Shown here one piece after another: positions 35,789-47,280 of a stretch of DNA of 64,000 bases. The notes beneath the pieces are model-generated. The model saw only the letters and a list, made by a program, of their open reading frames with translations. It searched no databases and was not told where the DNA came from. Source of the stretch: Panaeolus papilionaceus. Taxonomy: Eukaryota > Basidiomycota > Agaricomycetes > Agaricales. A program made the translations under genes and the position numbers. The stretch spans positions 558,001-622,000 of the forward strand of contig JADNRZ010000025.1 of NCBI GenBank assembly GCA_015501605.1. Direction: 5' to 3'. Numbering within the stretch: the first letter of the stretch is position 1; each line of letters opens with the position of its first letter.

Positions 35789-36453
35789 GTTTCTCAGCAG
35801 ACGATTGAGAAATTGGGACAGAGTTAAGAGTTCAAGTACAGGCTCTCTTTATCTTTTCTTCGTTTGGTTCTGCTGCCGAATTTATGTTCGCGCAAACGAT
35901 AGTGGCGTCATTGGCGTCCTTTCACTTGGATATGAGGAAGTGTATATGAATGCTCCTCTCCCATTGAAATTATCGGGGCTGATAAGTAACACGTTGCATG
36001 AGCTGGCCTTCAAATAGATAGCTGTCATGGCCAAGTGGAGCTCTCCAATGATGAAATGGCTCGGGGCTTTATTCCAGCAGTGCCCTGAGACCCCAGAGTG
36101 CGTTATGTGAGTCAAGAATAATTTAAACATTCTAGCACGTTTGAGGCTGCAAAAAAGAACCATGGCGTCTAGGGACCATGAGTGACGGAAGGAAAGCTCC
36201 AAGTTGGACGATCGTCAGACTTCAGGTGGGGTTGCTGCTGGCTTGTTGGTGCTGCCGACCCGTGCGAACATCACGCCGACTCTGATCCGCTCTTCGGTTA
36301 TGTAACAGTCAATGGTTGTCGAATTGACTGGAGTTGGCGGATTGCTTGTTTACTATTACAAGACACCTGTCTTCCTCTTAACTGCATTGTATTGGTACTC
36401 TTAAGGAGGACAAGGATCATTGGCTTTAACTTCTAGTCCGCCCTCTTTACGCT
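35789..36453. other. divergent promoter region
   Basis: Between the leftward low-complexity gene and the rightward NACHT gene. No additional gene is seen. Confidence 0.4.
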
Positions 36454-38959
36454 ATGTCTGAACCATCCAGGCTCTTAATCACTGGGGGCTATACTACTTT
36501 CATCACGAATAATATACAGGGACAGGGACTAGGAGGTGAGCTTCTTGTCTATCAACGGGCCATTCTTGTGTAAGTCCGTCTCTGACTCCTGGATAGTGCA
36601 GCAGCTTCGCAATGCTGTTCTCAATGAAGCAATGTCCTTATCTCACCTACCACCTGCTTGCTGTCCTGGAACGCGGCTGGACATCCTGAGACGCTTGCTG
36701 CGTTGGATTAACAGGAGGGAAGGAACAGCAAAGACACTATGGCTCATTGGGGGCGCAGCTTCTGGGAAGAGTGCTTTGGCTCAGTCCATTATTCAGTGGT
36801 GCGCCCACAATTCTGTGCCCCAAGGGGCTATCGTTTTCTTGTTCCCTTCGCAACCTCAGGCCCCTGAAAATGTATGGCGCTACCTGATACCTACAATTGC
36901 CTGCCAGATAGCGGCATACATTCCTGCATACCTCCAGGAATTGCAGGGAATATCCCAGAATATACTTCGGGGTATCGTCAACATCACCATCGAGCAGCAA
37001 ATACAGCTCCTTATCTCTGCCCCACTCTCGGCGATTCTATCGTCCAATCCTCCTCCTGTCCTTCCACGACTAATCGTCATCGATGGGTTGAACGAAGTCA
37101 ATTGTTCCTCACAGTATGACTCCATCGAGGCTCATAAGGACGTTATACTCATGCTTCTGGATCTCGCTCAGAAACCCTGGTTTCCATTCCAGCTCCTCAT
37201 TACCAGCCGTCATCCATCTTGGCTGCCTTTCAATTTCAGATCGATATCCTTGGCCAGTGTATTTCCCTCGAACGTCCCTGACATAAAATCACTGGAATGT
37301 TTTGATGCTCGTCCCGACATCCGGACATACTTTGAAGCAATGTTCAGGTCCATAAAGGAGGCAGATGGACCGCAGACTTTCGCGCCGAGGGGTGAACATG
37401 ACTGGGAGAGAATTTACGATATTCTTGTTACTCGAACGGGAGGACACTTCGGTCATGCAGCTTCGATCCATCATTTCATGCACACCAACGCCATAACTAG
37501 TTTACCTGAACAACGCCTTCAATCACTTCTGAATGAGCCAAGTTCTGGGAACTCTCGGGCTGCCCTCGAGGCAAACCTGTTCCAACAGGTCGACGCTCTG
37601 TTTTCTTCCATCCTTAAGGCTGCAACACAACAATCCACCGTTGACAACGCTATTCTTCTTTTTGCGTACTCCATTCTCCCGCATTCACCGAGACGCGGGA
37701 ATCGGCGGCTTATTGTGAGCGAGATCGAACAGTTCCATAACGTTCGCTGTAAATCCCTCCTCCCGGGACTGCACCCAATTATCAAGGTTGTTGAGGGCAG
37801 AGTCGAGTTACCGTACCCCTGTATAGCTGAGTATCTGCTCGATAGGGGCAGATCCGGAGATTTTCATTTGGAACCCACAGCGCAATATACCTTAATGGCA
37901 AAATCTGCGCTTGCACATATATCCTGTTCTCTGGTCGATGCTAACGGTGCTTAATGATCATCTCATCTTTCGTCCGCTGTCGAAGCTGATCAACTCTTAA
38001 CAGGGCAACCTTCAATTAAGGATAACGTGTATGCCCTGGCTTGTGAATCCCTCAAGGGTTTAATTCACCACGCTTCCCTATCAGCCCTATCCGGAGCATT
38101 TGAGGCCATACGCTTCGCGCATATCCAACGATGCCGGATCCAAGGCCTAGATGCTCTCTGTGCCTTTGATACAATCCTAACTTGTGCGGTAAGGTTACCC
38201 CTGCATTGCACGTTCGTTCAACACTCATCCCTTTCACATCAGGATGTTCTTCCGTCGAATATCAGGGAAACTATTCACGCAAAGTTGGAAAGGTTCATTG
38301 CCAATCAAATGAACGGGTATCGCTCTTCAACTATTTTGGCTTCGGTAATGGACTTGCTTGCATGCTCCGAGCTTATTGGACTCTCAGGAGTATCCGATCA
38401 TAGTGTCCTGTTACGCGTTCTTTTACCCCAGGATACAGAGGAGTATAGGGATGACATGAAATCTCTGAAGCTATGGCAGCTTCTACTTTTTGGTAGGAAG
38501 GGCTGCCCACGTTATTTGGCGTTTATTGGGCGCTCCGTACGGCGCCTTCTGTACCAACAGTTCAGTATGCCTGGCCACGACCCACCTCACTCTGATCGAC
38601 AAGTATATAGCGCGATCTACACGCGTCATTCGCAGCTTCTGATAAACATTGTTAACAGGCTGCGGTACGTCAGCGTCATTCATATTCCGAGCCTTCCAAA
38701 AAATTCAACATCTTCATTACCGGTTTTTTTTAGCTCACATGTCCAGCACCAAATACAGAGCGATAGCAATACCGTAGTGTATTGCTTGAGATCCCTCATC
38801 TCTGTGCTTTCGAAGGCAGAACCATCTGAGGCGATCGCGGTGATGTTGAGGCCTGAGAACCGGCCGTGGAATGGTCTTCCTCCTGAAAATCTCTCATCTG
38901 CCATTGTTAAAGCAGCAGATGAAGCGGCCCAACTTTATCTCCGCCTGCATCGACAGTAG
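36454..38959 (+). CDS. NACHT P-loop NTPase (NLR-like)
   Basis: The start is the ATG at 36454 (MSEPSRLLITGGYTTFITNN). The first intron begins GTGAGC at 36536 and joins VQQLRNAVLNEAMSLSHLPP and CCPGTRLDILRRLLRW. ILWMY-like LWLIGGAASGKSALAQSI is the Walker A; RLIVIDGLNEV is Walker B; QLLITSRHPSWLPF is the sensor region. This order is the common Agaricomycete NACHT protein with its pre-NACHT TGG-x-NNIQG segment. Two further introns (near 37945 and 38190) lead to an alpha-helical C-terminal part without recognisable WD, ankyrin or TPR repeats, ending at 38959. Fungal NLR-like proteins are linked to nonself recognition. A role here is inferred only from the family. Confidence 0.88.
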
Positions 38960-39321
38960 TAATTTGGCGAAAGTCAAGCTTGCATGATTTTGTAGGGCAT
39001 GTAAGTTAGGCTGAGTCTTCAGACCGACCATTTTTGACAGTTGGAATTTTGGCTATTGTGGTCCTCCGATTCGCCATACTGGTTCATTCTGCTTACTTAG
39101 GATTTGACTTGTTCTTCAGTGCTATCTTCCTTTATTTCTATTTCTGGATGATCCATGTCATTGGGTTGTTTTGTATTTGAATTAGTGTTGGTAACGAAAT
39201 AATGCCGCGTGGTATAAGCATGTTCAGCTGCTGCGTATTACATATAAGCTGTCATTGAAGACCATGGGCAGCCAAAGAACCCCCCATTGTAAACACGCAC
39301 CACCCCCTCCTATCTTTTGCG

Positions 39322-40540
39322 ATGGCATCTAGCACATCAATCATTTTGGACGTCAAAGAAATTGCAGACAAAAAGCTCGACAAAAACAAGGATATCATTA
39401 TTGCGTATGGTCACGCTTATTAACGTATTTCGACGGAAATGAACTAATATGCGAAGAGACATTTAGATTTTTAGGGCCTACTGGATCTGGTAAAAGTCAC
39501 GTATGTGTATCACTTACTTTCAAGAATTCTGATACCAGTACTCTAATGCCCTATTGCTCTATATTGTAGCTCATCGATACACTCACTGGACAAACCAATC
39601 AACCCCAGCAGCGCTCGGGCTCACAGCTGGAATCAAAGACGCAACAGGTGCAGGCAACCCGATTAGTACGCCGTAGTACGAGTTCAGTTCCAGGCTCAGT
39701 GCCATCGGAGCGGCGTATTGTGCTGGTTGATACTCCTGGATTCGATGATACTCATCGTTCAGATATGGAGATTCTGCAGCTGATCGCTGCGTGGCTGAAG
39801 AAGACGTACGTCTCACCATTCTAGTTCCATCGAAAAGAGATGCTTTAATTGAACTTACATTCCACAACAGATATGAAGGAGACATCAAGCTCAAAGGAAT
39901 TGTGTATACCCACAGAATCACGGACAATAGGATGAGCGGCTCACCGCATCGCAATCTACGCATGTTCAAAGATCTTTGTGGGGACGATGCGGCCTCTCGA
40001 GTCGTTTTCGCGACGACAATGTGGGATAGGCTCACCTCTACGGGCGAGCAAACGGCCAAAAGCAGGGAAAAAGAGCTCATGGATATGTTTTGGCGGGTAA
40101 CGATCTGTGCACAATCTGTCGTTGTTCATTGCATTAACCTATTCGCTCTTCTACTTTAGCCTATGATGAACCTTAACTCTCGAACGGCTCGATTTTTGAA
40201 CACGGAGGTTTCAGCGTGGCAGATGATTGAGCACTTGATCCCTCAGGATGGCCAGGAGACACAGATTCAGTTCGAGATGGTCGACAAGCATCGAAAAGTG
40301 AAGGAAACGAAAGCTGGGATAGCGCTTCTGCGGGGGTTGCAGGAGGTCCTGAAGGAACAGCAAATGGCTCTTGGTCAGCTTGAAGCATCCTCTGCGAGGA
40401 GCTCAAACCAAGCTGCGGTTAAGGCTCAGATGGAACAGATCCAAGATGCTATTCAGAATACTACTCACGACATTCAACAGCTCAAGATTCCTCTCGCGCG
40501 GAGACTGCTTAGCTTCTTCATGTGTGGTGTCATTCATTAA
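39322..40540 (+). CDS. small G-domain (AIG1-like) P-loop protein
   Basis: The ATG at 39322 gives MASSTSIILDVKEIADKKLD. The next exon is FLGPTGSGKSH (G1/P-loop), then LIDTLTGQT. A second long exon contains RRIVLVDTPGFDDTHRSDME (G3, DTPG) and ILQLIAAWLKKT. Then come GIVYTHRITDNRMSGSPHRN and VVFATTMWDRLT (G4-like TTMWD). A coiled-coil end (EVLKEQQMALGQLEASSARS, then QMEQIQDAIQNTTHDIQQL) stops at 40540. Four introns. The family is abundant in Agaricomycetes and has no assigned function. It lies 360 bp downstream of, and on the same strand as, the NACHT NTPase. The last residues after RRLLSFFM could instead be intron, so the exact end is uncertain. Confidence 0.8.
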
Positions 40541-43255
40541 CTGGATAGATGTTGTTTGCTCATTTATTTATTTCAGTCGATCCTAACGACTTGATTTATT
40601 ATTTGAAGCCCGAGGTCACATATTTTATTATTAAGGGTTTTGTTGCCTTAAATATTATTGAGTATTCAGCTATGATGTTGGGAGTCGTCCCTTATCTTAA
40701 TACTCTGAGATTGATCAACCATGAGCTCTGAAGGCTTTTCAAGATTCGCGCGCGGATACAACATCGACTCAGAAGGCTAGTTTGCTGCAAACATCCGACT
40801 TCGCATCATGACGTTCATGAAAAGCGAGAGATGTACAAAGTACAATCATTTAACGAGAAAAAATTATGAAGCCGAGTAAACAAGGACAGCTATGCTACAC
40901 TAGCAAAAAACTGTTAACGATGGCAGCATAATGAAATCAAAATAGGCATCGATCTCGGAGATTGCTGCTCAACAGCAGGTTAGTCACGCCACGACTTGAA
41001 TGACACTGCGTTAAGGCATCAGATCGAGCCTTTTTATATTGGGGGCAGACAATGACGAGCTCCGCCGAGGTAGGGGAGTATCCTGATTACGAGCAGAAGA
41101 GCGGCGTCCACGTCGATTTGCCGAGGAACGAATAGACTTTCTCGAGGTATGAATAGGGGATATTTTGGTGTGCGCCCATTTGTTCCCCATTACACCAGCT
41201 TGATCGGATGCGACAGCCACATTGAACTTAAAATCTTCACGCTGGGCTTCAGTTTCTTATAGACCTCGGTTTAGTTATTTTCGAGGCAGATCCAAAGAGA
41301 TATTGACCGACGCAAGAGGCAGGGTTGTGCTGGGGATAGGATCTGGCCCCTAGGCCCAATGTTTTACCACGCTTTCGAGTTCTATCTCCAACGGATCTCC
41401 TTCACTCCAACCCCCCTTTCTCTCTCTTCGATTCGTAAGTAGTAAAGCCCCCCATTTGCTTTCATACGGGTCATAATTACAGAAGTGGTTGAAAATCTCC
41501 TATCCGTAAGTTCAGCGCATGTAAGCATTGGTTGCGATACCATCCTGCACTTGGATGAAAGCCATGACCTAGCACAGCAGTCGTGGCATATTCGGCGGCC
41601 CCTTCGAATTTTGGCATCCCACTGGTTCCAATACTCCTATTGGTGGCTCCGCCTGCGTTCGTCATGCAGAGCGTTGATGAGCCGCCCGCCCATCTACCTC
41701 CGTTTTCACGTTTTGGACTATTTCAGCGACTCACTGCTCACGCGCCTATGCCACGGTATCAGTATCGCGCTCACACACACACGCTATCACACCCGCACTA
41801 CCTACCACACTCTAAATTTTCATACGACTTCTTTTCATTCATTTATTCAAAAATCCCTGTTCCATTTTTGTTTCTTTGTTTCGTATGTCAACCTCCATCA
41901 TTTTCATTCTCTTTCTGATGTTGTAGATATTTTCTCTGGTAGCTACTTTGTCACTTGTATACTGGCTTACCAGGTCAACTGGATCATTCTTACCTCCCCA
42001 GATTTCGTGTCTGAGCTTCGTATCCGTCTCGTTTCGTCTTAGCAGTCATACCAGTCGCCATCTGGTTCGTTTCCACTCGTATTTCGTCGTCTCTCGGTCC
42101 CTCAGCGCCGCCAGCCGTGTCTGGTTCGTTTTCTTGGTTTTTCCTCGTCTCCCAGTTGTCCTATGTAGCCACCGTTGTAGGCTTTCGTTACCTGTTGCCG
42201 CCGTCGTCGTTTTTCGTCTTTAGTCAATTCCAGCGTTCATATACCGCCTCGTTTTGTCCCTCAGCATCGCCGTCGCTAGCCTAAACGTTAACCCCTCTCC
42301 AACGCCTCAGTCACCTTCTTCTAACCTCAGCTCTCCGGACCCCACGTACTTGCAACCGAGCGCACATCACTCACCCCACTCACCTTGTACTATCACACTC
42401 CGACTCACCATCCCATTTTATTTTATTTTTTGTTTCCATTCAATGTCCCACCGTAGCGCGCTCATCAGCGTACCATGTCAGGATATTGAAATCCCTGGAC
42501 TCGAAGTGTTTCCAGCTGGAGGGGGGTATCGAGTATCGGAGGAAAGGACACTGCCAAACAAGAGCATGCAATGGGGAAGAGTTGCACAACAGCGGCGAGA
42601 GTGGTGAATGCGGTACACGCTATGAATATTCCTAGCACAGCACCCTGTTCTATTGAAGTATGGTTCAGGGATGGATGGGAAGTCTCAGTTGCGGTGTTGG
42701 ATGCTATGCTATCTGTCGGGGTAGTTGGTAGGCGCGTTATAGGGTTGTTTTCTGAAAGACTGATGTAACTGCACCAAAGGTACCAGCGATATCGATTATG
42801 GTCAGCGACATAGATTTGATGGCAAATTGCAGTGCGCGTCATGGGCAGGAGCTGAAATGGGATATTGAGCGGAGGGAAAGTTACGAGTCCTATTATAGGA
42901 CGAGTTTTGCTCTTCGTTTTTGTAACGCTTTAGCAAGTGATCTTGTGATGGCCCATCATGATGGTTGCCGCATATTGCCGTGCTCTCTGTCCGCCCTCTG
43001 GTAACGCTTCAGCAAGTGATGTAGTGATGGCTCTTACGGAAACTGCCGCATATCCTACAGCTATACATATATTTATTATTTGTCCTATTCCTGATCCAAT
43101 AAATCTAATAAATGCCACGTCGCCCTCTCTTGCTCTCTTCTTCATAAGATATCCCCTATCGCGCCACTTTGTAAATATCCAAAAATTAATTAGATCTTCT
43201 TATATTGACCTGAGTGAAAAAATGGGTTTTCCACCTCACTTTCGTCTCTGCCATC
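40541..43255. other. 2.7-kb accessory boundary, pyrimidine-rich, no firm gene
   Basis: From about 41700 to 42450 the plus strand is strongly T/C-rich with recurring TCTGGTTCGTTT and TCCCTCAGC blocks, producing open but low-complexity frames. Minus frames at 42465-42842 and 42930-43145 contain hydrophobic segments (FIACTAFTTLAAVVQLFPI; GIGQIINICIAVGYAAVSV) that could be exons of a small membrane protein. I cannot connect them. An imperfect direct repeat lies at 42922-43030. Confidence 0.4.
42922..43030. repeat. imperfect direct repeat, two copies about 79 bp apart
   Basis: GTAACGCTTTAGCAAGTGAT at 42922 recurs as GTAACGCTTCAGCAAGTGAT at 43001. Both are followed by a GTGATGGC match and then, about 42 nt on, by TGCCGCATAT. 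A short local duplication is the simplest reading. Confidence 0.75.
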
Positions 43256-44276
43256 ATGAACATTGACCAGTTTATGCATTTGCAGAATTCCTCTCCCGCT
43301 GCTCTTGATATGCTTAGAGATTGTATTTCGTCCAGCGCTTCCCCACCATATTTTTTAGCCGCCAATGGGTTTGACGATGGTGACGTAAACGGTCAAGACA
43401 GCACAGATGAAGACGGCGATGCTATTTATCACTTTGGTTTGGGTTTTCATTGTGGCCAGGTTCTCAATTTCCGCCTCACCGATTTGTCCAACTCTTCCGC
43501 CGAGTTTGAAGTCACCTTGTTTGGTGCTATTTCTTCCCGCGTGCTTCATGCGTCCGTTTTATGCTGTCCAGGTGAACGCAGTATCACAGCCATCAAATCT
43601 GTTCGGTTTTGTTTTTCGTATTCCATCCTATTGATCTGACAATAGAGTCTTTAGACCCTCGACCATAACAGCTACATCCACGATATTTTTGACGTTTATC
43701 TGCCTCAAAATGCTAGTGACACCATGGCTGTTGCCTTCAGGTATCAGTTCGATCAAATTGAACAAATTGCTGCTGCCGTCGCTCGCTTTTCGCAGGTAAG
43801 ATCATAAATGTTGTTAATCTCTCTTAACACTGACTTTCTTTTTTTTCGTTCGTGGTCTTTAAGACGCAGCCCCCTGTTTTTGGTCCTGTCTCCGTTCATG
43901 AGCCTGCCTTTCAAATTGTTGGGCCCCCAATGTGGAAGGTGTGATAGTACTTGAGTGCGGTTAATGAACTGTTCACTAATCACCATTTCTTCTAACATTT
44001 CAGATAGGTAGTGGTTCTGCCTCTTGCCCTATTTCTCTCCCAGATCGCGAGCCCATTTCCAATGATAATGACCCTAGTTACCCACCAGATGCGTTTTATG
44101 ATATCAACCAAAAGCTCCAGCCTACTTTTCAAGCCTTTGAAACTTTATTGATGAACAAAACCCTCGCCATCTTCCAGGGTAAGATGAGATTCTGGTACAG
44201 TGCACCACTGTCATGTGATACACCAAATCTGGAAATTGACCTTCCAAGCCCAATATTGCAGAATATAATTAAGTGA
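43256..44276 (+). pseudogene. MNIDQF-family protein, copy 1, broken by a MITE
   Basis: The ATG at 43256 gives MNIDQFMHLQNSSPAALDML and RDCISSSASPPYFLAANGF. After an intron come HNSYIHDIFDVYLPQNASD and AVAFRYQFDQIEQIAAAVAR; then TQPPVFGPVSVHEPAFQIVG, and DPSYPPDAFYDINQKLQPTF to LAIFQGKMRFWY. At 44196 a TA-flanked 418-bp element interrupts the exon. Read-through ends at TGA 44274-44276 inside the element. Skipping the element, the reading SGESCL resumes and resembles the paralogue at 61757-62769. The family is unrecognised. The paralogue shares QFM, SSPA, LLRD, LPVNAS/LPQNAS, PPVF and PPD-YNIDQ, so both derive from one gene. Confidence 0.65.
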
Positions 44277-44615
44277 TGTCTAGATACAACAGGTTGGGTA
44301 GATATAGTACATAGATACATAATTGAAAATGTTAAAAGCATTGAACAATATAACTTTGTTGTCTTTCAATCTGCAAAATCACAGTGTATCATAGGGTGGT
44401 GGGCAAACTACACCAGAAAACACCTTATTTTCATTGGACTAGTGTATGAGAAGTAGGGCCCTGAGAATTATAGTTTTAAAAAAAATCAATTAAGCCTATC
44501 TACTAGGTGCGAATACAAGTTATTTCATAACCATTCGTGAAGAATTGGCGAAATTATAAGTGATACAAAAAGTGTATCATACGGTGGTGGTGTATCATGA
44601 GACGGTGCGACACTG
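44198..44615. mobile_element. 418-bp MITE, Tc1/mariner-like ends
   Basis: The left end is TA-CAGTGCACCACTGTCATGTG with ATACACCA; the right end read inward is TA-CAGTGTCGCACCGTCTCATG with ATACACCA. The TA on both sides is the duplicated target. CAGTG termini next to TA are typical of the Tc1/mariner superfamily. No transposase frame fits in 418 bp, so it is non-autonomous. It sits in an exon of the MNIDQF gene. Confidence 0.8.
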
Positions 44616-45368
44616 TATTCAGGTGAATCTTGCTTGGTGTGTCTTTTTGCTCTGTCAACAGATTTAATCTGGTCTCACGTCTTTTTTTAAAAATAACACT
44701 GCTGAAGACCTTCCGTTTCTTCGCTGACAACATCAAGCTTGTGGGCGCCCCAATGTGATCTCGTGTATTTGCTTACAAATCATGTATAAATTACTTCCTT
44801 ATGATGTCATGTTCCCCTTGTCCACCTATGCTAAATTTCTAAGTCGCATTTTTTATTCGTTGTATGACTGTAGCATGCCATAGCTATCTGCTTAACCATT
44901 TGCTAATGGCTACAATATCATTTGTTCTCCTTTTTTGTTCATCACTGACACTAGAGCACTATTTTTATGCACACGTGGTGTTTGTACATATTTTGGTGCG
45001 TTACGATTCAGAAAATTAGACACCTCACTCAAAAAGGTAGCATTCTCTTATGGAGCCACTCCATGTTGAATCAATTCGAGAACATCTTTGTTGTGCTGGA
45101 AACACATTTTGTAGTTCTCTTTCCCAATTCTCTACCATGCCGCCCTCTGCCCTGTCGATGGATGTATTTGTAAAAGCCTCGGATTATTTTGACCCTCTCT
45201 GGATTCATCCTGCGGAATCCAGTTATCGAAATCATGTTGGACTCCCTGCCCACCATCAGTCTTCGTCAAAATCTCCACCTCCTCACTGAGCACAAACCTT
45301 TGACAGCATTATATATATTGATGATCGCTGTTCACTGTCCATCACATTTCCCCCAACAATAGCCTGAT
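44616..45368. other. intergenic, AT-rich
   Basis: The remaining 3' part of the interrupted gene and upstream sequence of the next gene. No further gene is supported. Confidence 0.4.
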
Positions 45369-46822
45369 ATGTTGCTCCCTAATTATGCGGTGAACTTCTC
45401 AATGTCCATCGTTGCTTTTATCTCCTCTCTTCATAACATCAATATCCACCCAGCAGTACAATTAATTGCGGTCATATCTGCATTTCCTCTTCTTTCGTTT
45501 TCTTTGCCACTCCCTGTTTCTTGTTGTGTGGAAGTCGGTGGTCAGTCGGTGCTTACCACAACTTCTAATCTATTCAATCCCGCTCTGCTGTCAGATGTAC
45601 ACCCCTTGGAAGTGTGAGTAGGGTTTCATCTTGTTTCGTTTCTCCAATGTCTTCAAAAGCTTTTACTTATACTTCCTCCCTAGGTTGACTGCAAAGAGGA
45701 TTTCCAATGTGTTTTTGTCGTTTCTTGACCTTCGCACGTTGTTTGCTTGGGAACAGGTGTGCCGCCGAACCCACCATGCCGTCAACGACTACATTTCGTT
45801 TGCCTATAGCATTGGGCCATACCTCTCCCCCTTCTTCCCTGATGAAGACTCTTGGCATGCATTCCGTCAACTTCAGTTGGAAACAGACTTCCTTGTTTGT
45901 GGCCTGCCTGTCCTGTACTACTTTGACTGCTTACAGCTTCCACGTCGTTGCGACCTCGATGTATTTGTGAACAAGGAATTCTCGACACTTGTTTGTGATC
46001 GTCTCCGTGCTATTGGTTTCCTCGCTGACCCAAATTCACTCCTGTCTTATCTCCATGGTTCAATGCGCGCAAATGCTACCAATGATAATGGTTGCTCGAC
46101 TGTTATTTTTGCCGACGTTTTCATCTGGCCAGGTTTACATTGCAAAACTATCTGCGTATTTACATGCTCTGATGGTCCGTTGCAATCAATATTGGACTTT
46201 ACCAGCAGTAAGTTTCTTTTCGTCACCTTATAAGAGTCTTCCTCATTTTGTCTCAATCACCAGCAATTTACATGAATTTCTTCTCCTATCATGCTGCATA
46301 CTCCCTTTTTGCTCGTGCTACGCTTGTAGAGCATCACGGTATTGTCACTTCACCTACAGCTTCCGAACAGACATTCATTTATCGATTCAATCACACTCAA
46401 TGGTCCATGGCCTACCATCTGCCTCCAAGCGAAATGGAATCCATTTGTACCTCTGCATTTCGATCTGGTGGAAGATTTGTGGGCGACAACAAGTGCTGGA
46501 CAATTTGTTTTGATAACAAGCAGTCATTGGTTGAGGGAAATTTGTGGACAGTGAATTATAGAGAAATGGACTTCATGGTGATGGATCTCACATATGGACG
46601 CCTTGTCTGTCCTGCGTTTACACACACATACACTACGTGCGATTCTAGGCTGGCTGACATCTTGTTTGATCTCTTTGTACCAGGACACTTTTCTTCACCT
46701 GAAGGGTAAGCTGTTGCACCACTTTTGTTTTACGGTTGTTAACAATCATTTACAGGATAGCTGGCACCCAGGACTCAAGGCTAAGAGATGTCATTCGCAA
46801 TCTTTTCTCAAATGTGCAGTAG
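45369..46822 (+). CDS. F-box/nucleotidyltransferase-like protein A
   Basis: The first exon starts at the ATG 45369 (MLLPNYAVNFSMSIVAFISS) and ends LLSDVHPLE. An intron (GTGAGT to CTCCCTAG) leads to LTAKRISNVFLSFLDLRTLF and WEQVCRRTHHAV, an F-box-like helix pair. Then come FLVCGLPVLYYFDCLQLPRR and CDLDVFVNKEFS; the CDLDVFV segment is like the DxD strand of nucleotidyltransferase folds. After another intron come IYMNFFSYHAAYSLFARATL and FRSGGRFVGDNKCWTICFD. I join a last exon (GTAAGC to TTTACAG) giving IAGTQDSRLRDVIRNLFSNV and TAG at 46820; unspliced it stops at 46709. It is related to the gene at 47281. Agaricomycetes carry many such genes of unknown role. The first exon may hide a further intron. 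Confidence 0.6.
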
Positions 46823-47280
46823 TCCGTAAGGTAGTCATCCCTCATTTGATTATGAAATTTTTCGAGTCTGATTTCATAGTTTATCCCATGTTAGCTTCAG
46901 ATTCCCGTGTTTATATTAAACAAGTTCTACTGCGCCATTTCCCTTTTTGCTTAGATTCATGCAACGTTTTGCTTTATTTAATTAATCGTCTCACTTCACA
47001 TCTTTTTATTGTGACCTTTATACCCCACGTTTTGTGCTTCGCCCAACGAATTACTAGTGACACAATATTTGCATCTTCTTTGTCCAATATACCCACCTCC
47101 AGAACGCTGATGAAGATTTACAACAATGCAGCCCCTTATCGCTTCCTTTTCATCTTCCTGAAAAATCACTATTCCCGACCACATCTCTGATCCCTGATGA
47201 TTTTGTTGTATATATTGTCTGCTCTTCCTGTTGTGCTCCTTATCGCTATGTGGTCCCCTTCGTCCCCTCTTTCCCCAAAC
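46823..47280. other. intergenic
   Basis: T-rich spacer between the two related genes. No gene is supported. Confidence 0.4.

Noticed and set aside
36536..36590. GTG-initiated start of the NACHT frame (reading SFLSINGPFL)
   Set aside because: This is the first intron (GTGAGC donor); the upstream exon from the ATG at 36454 carries the family-typical N-terminus.
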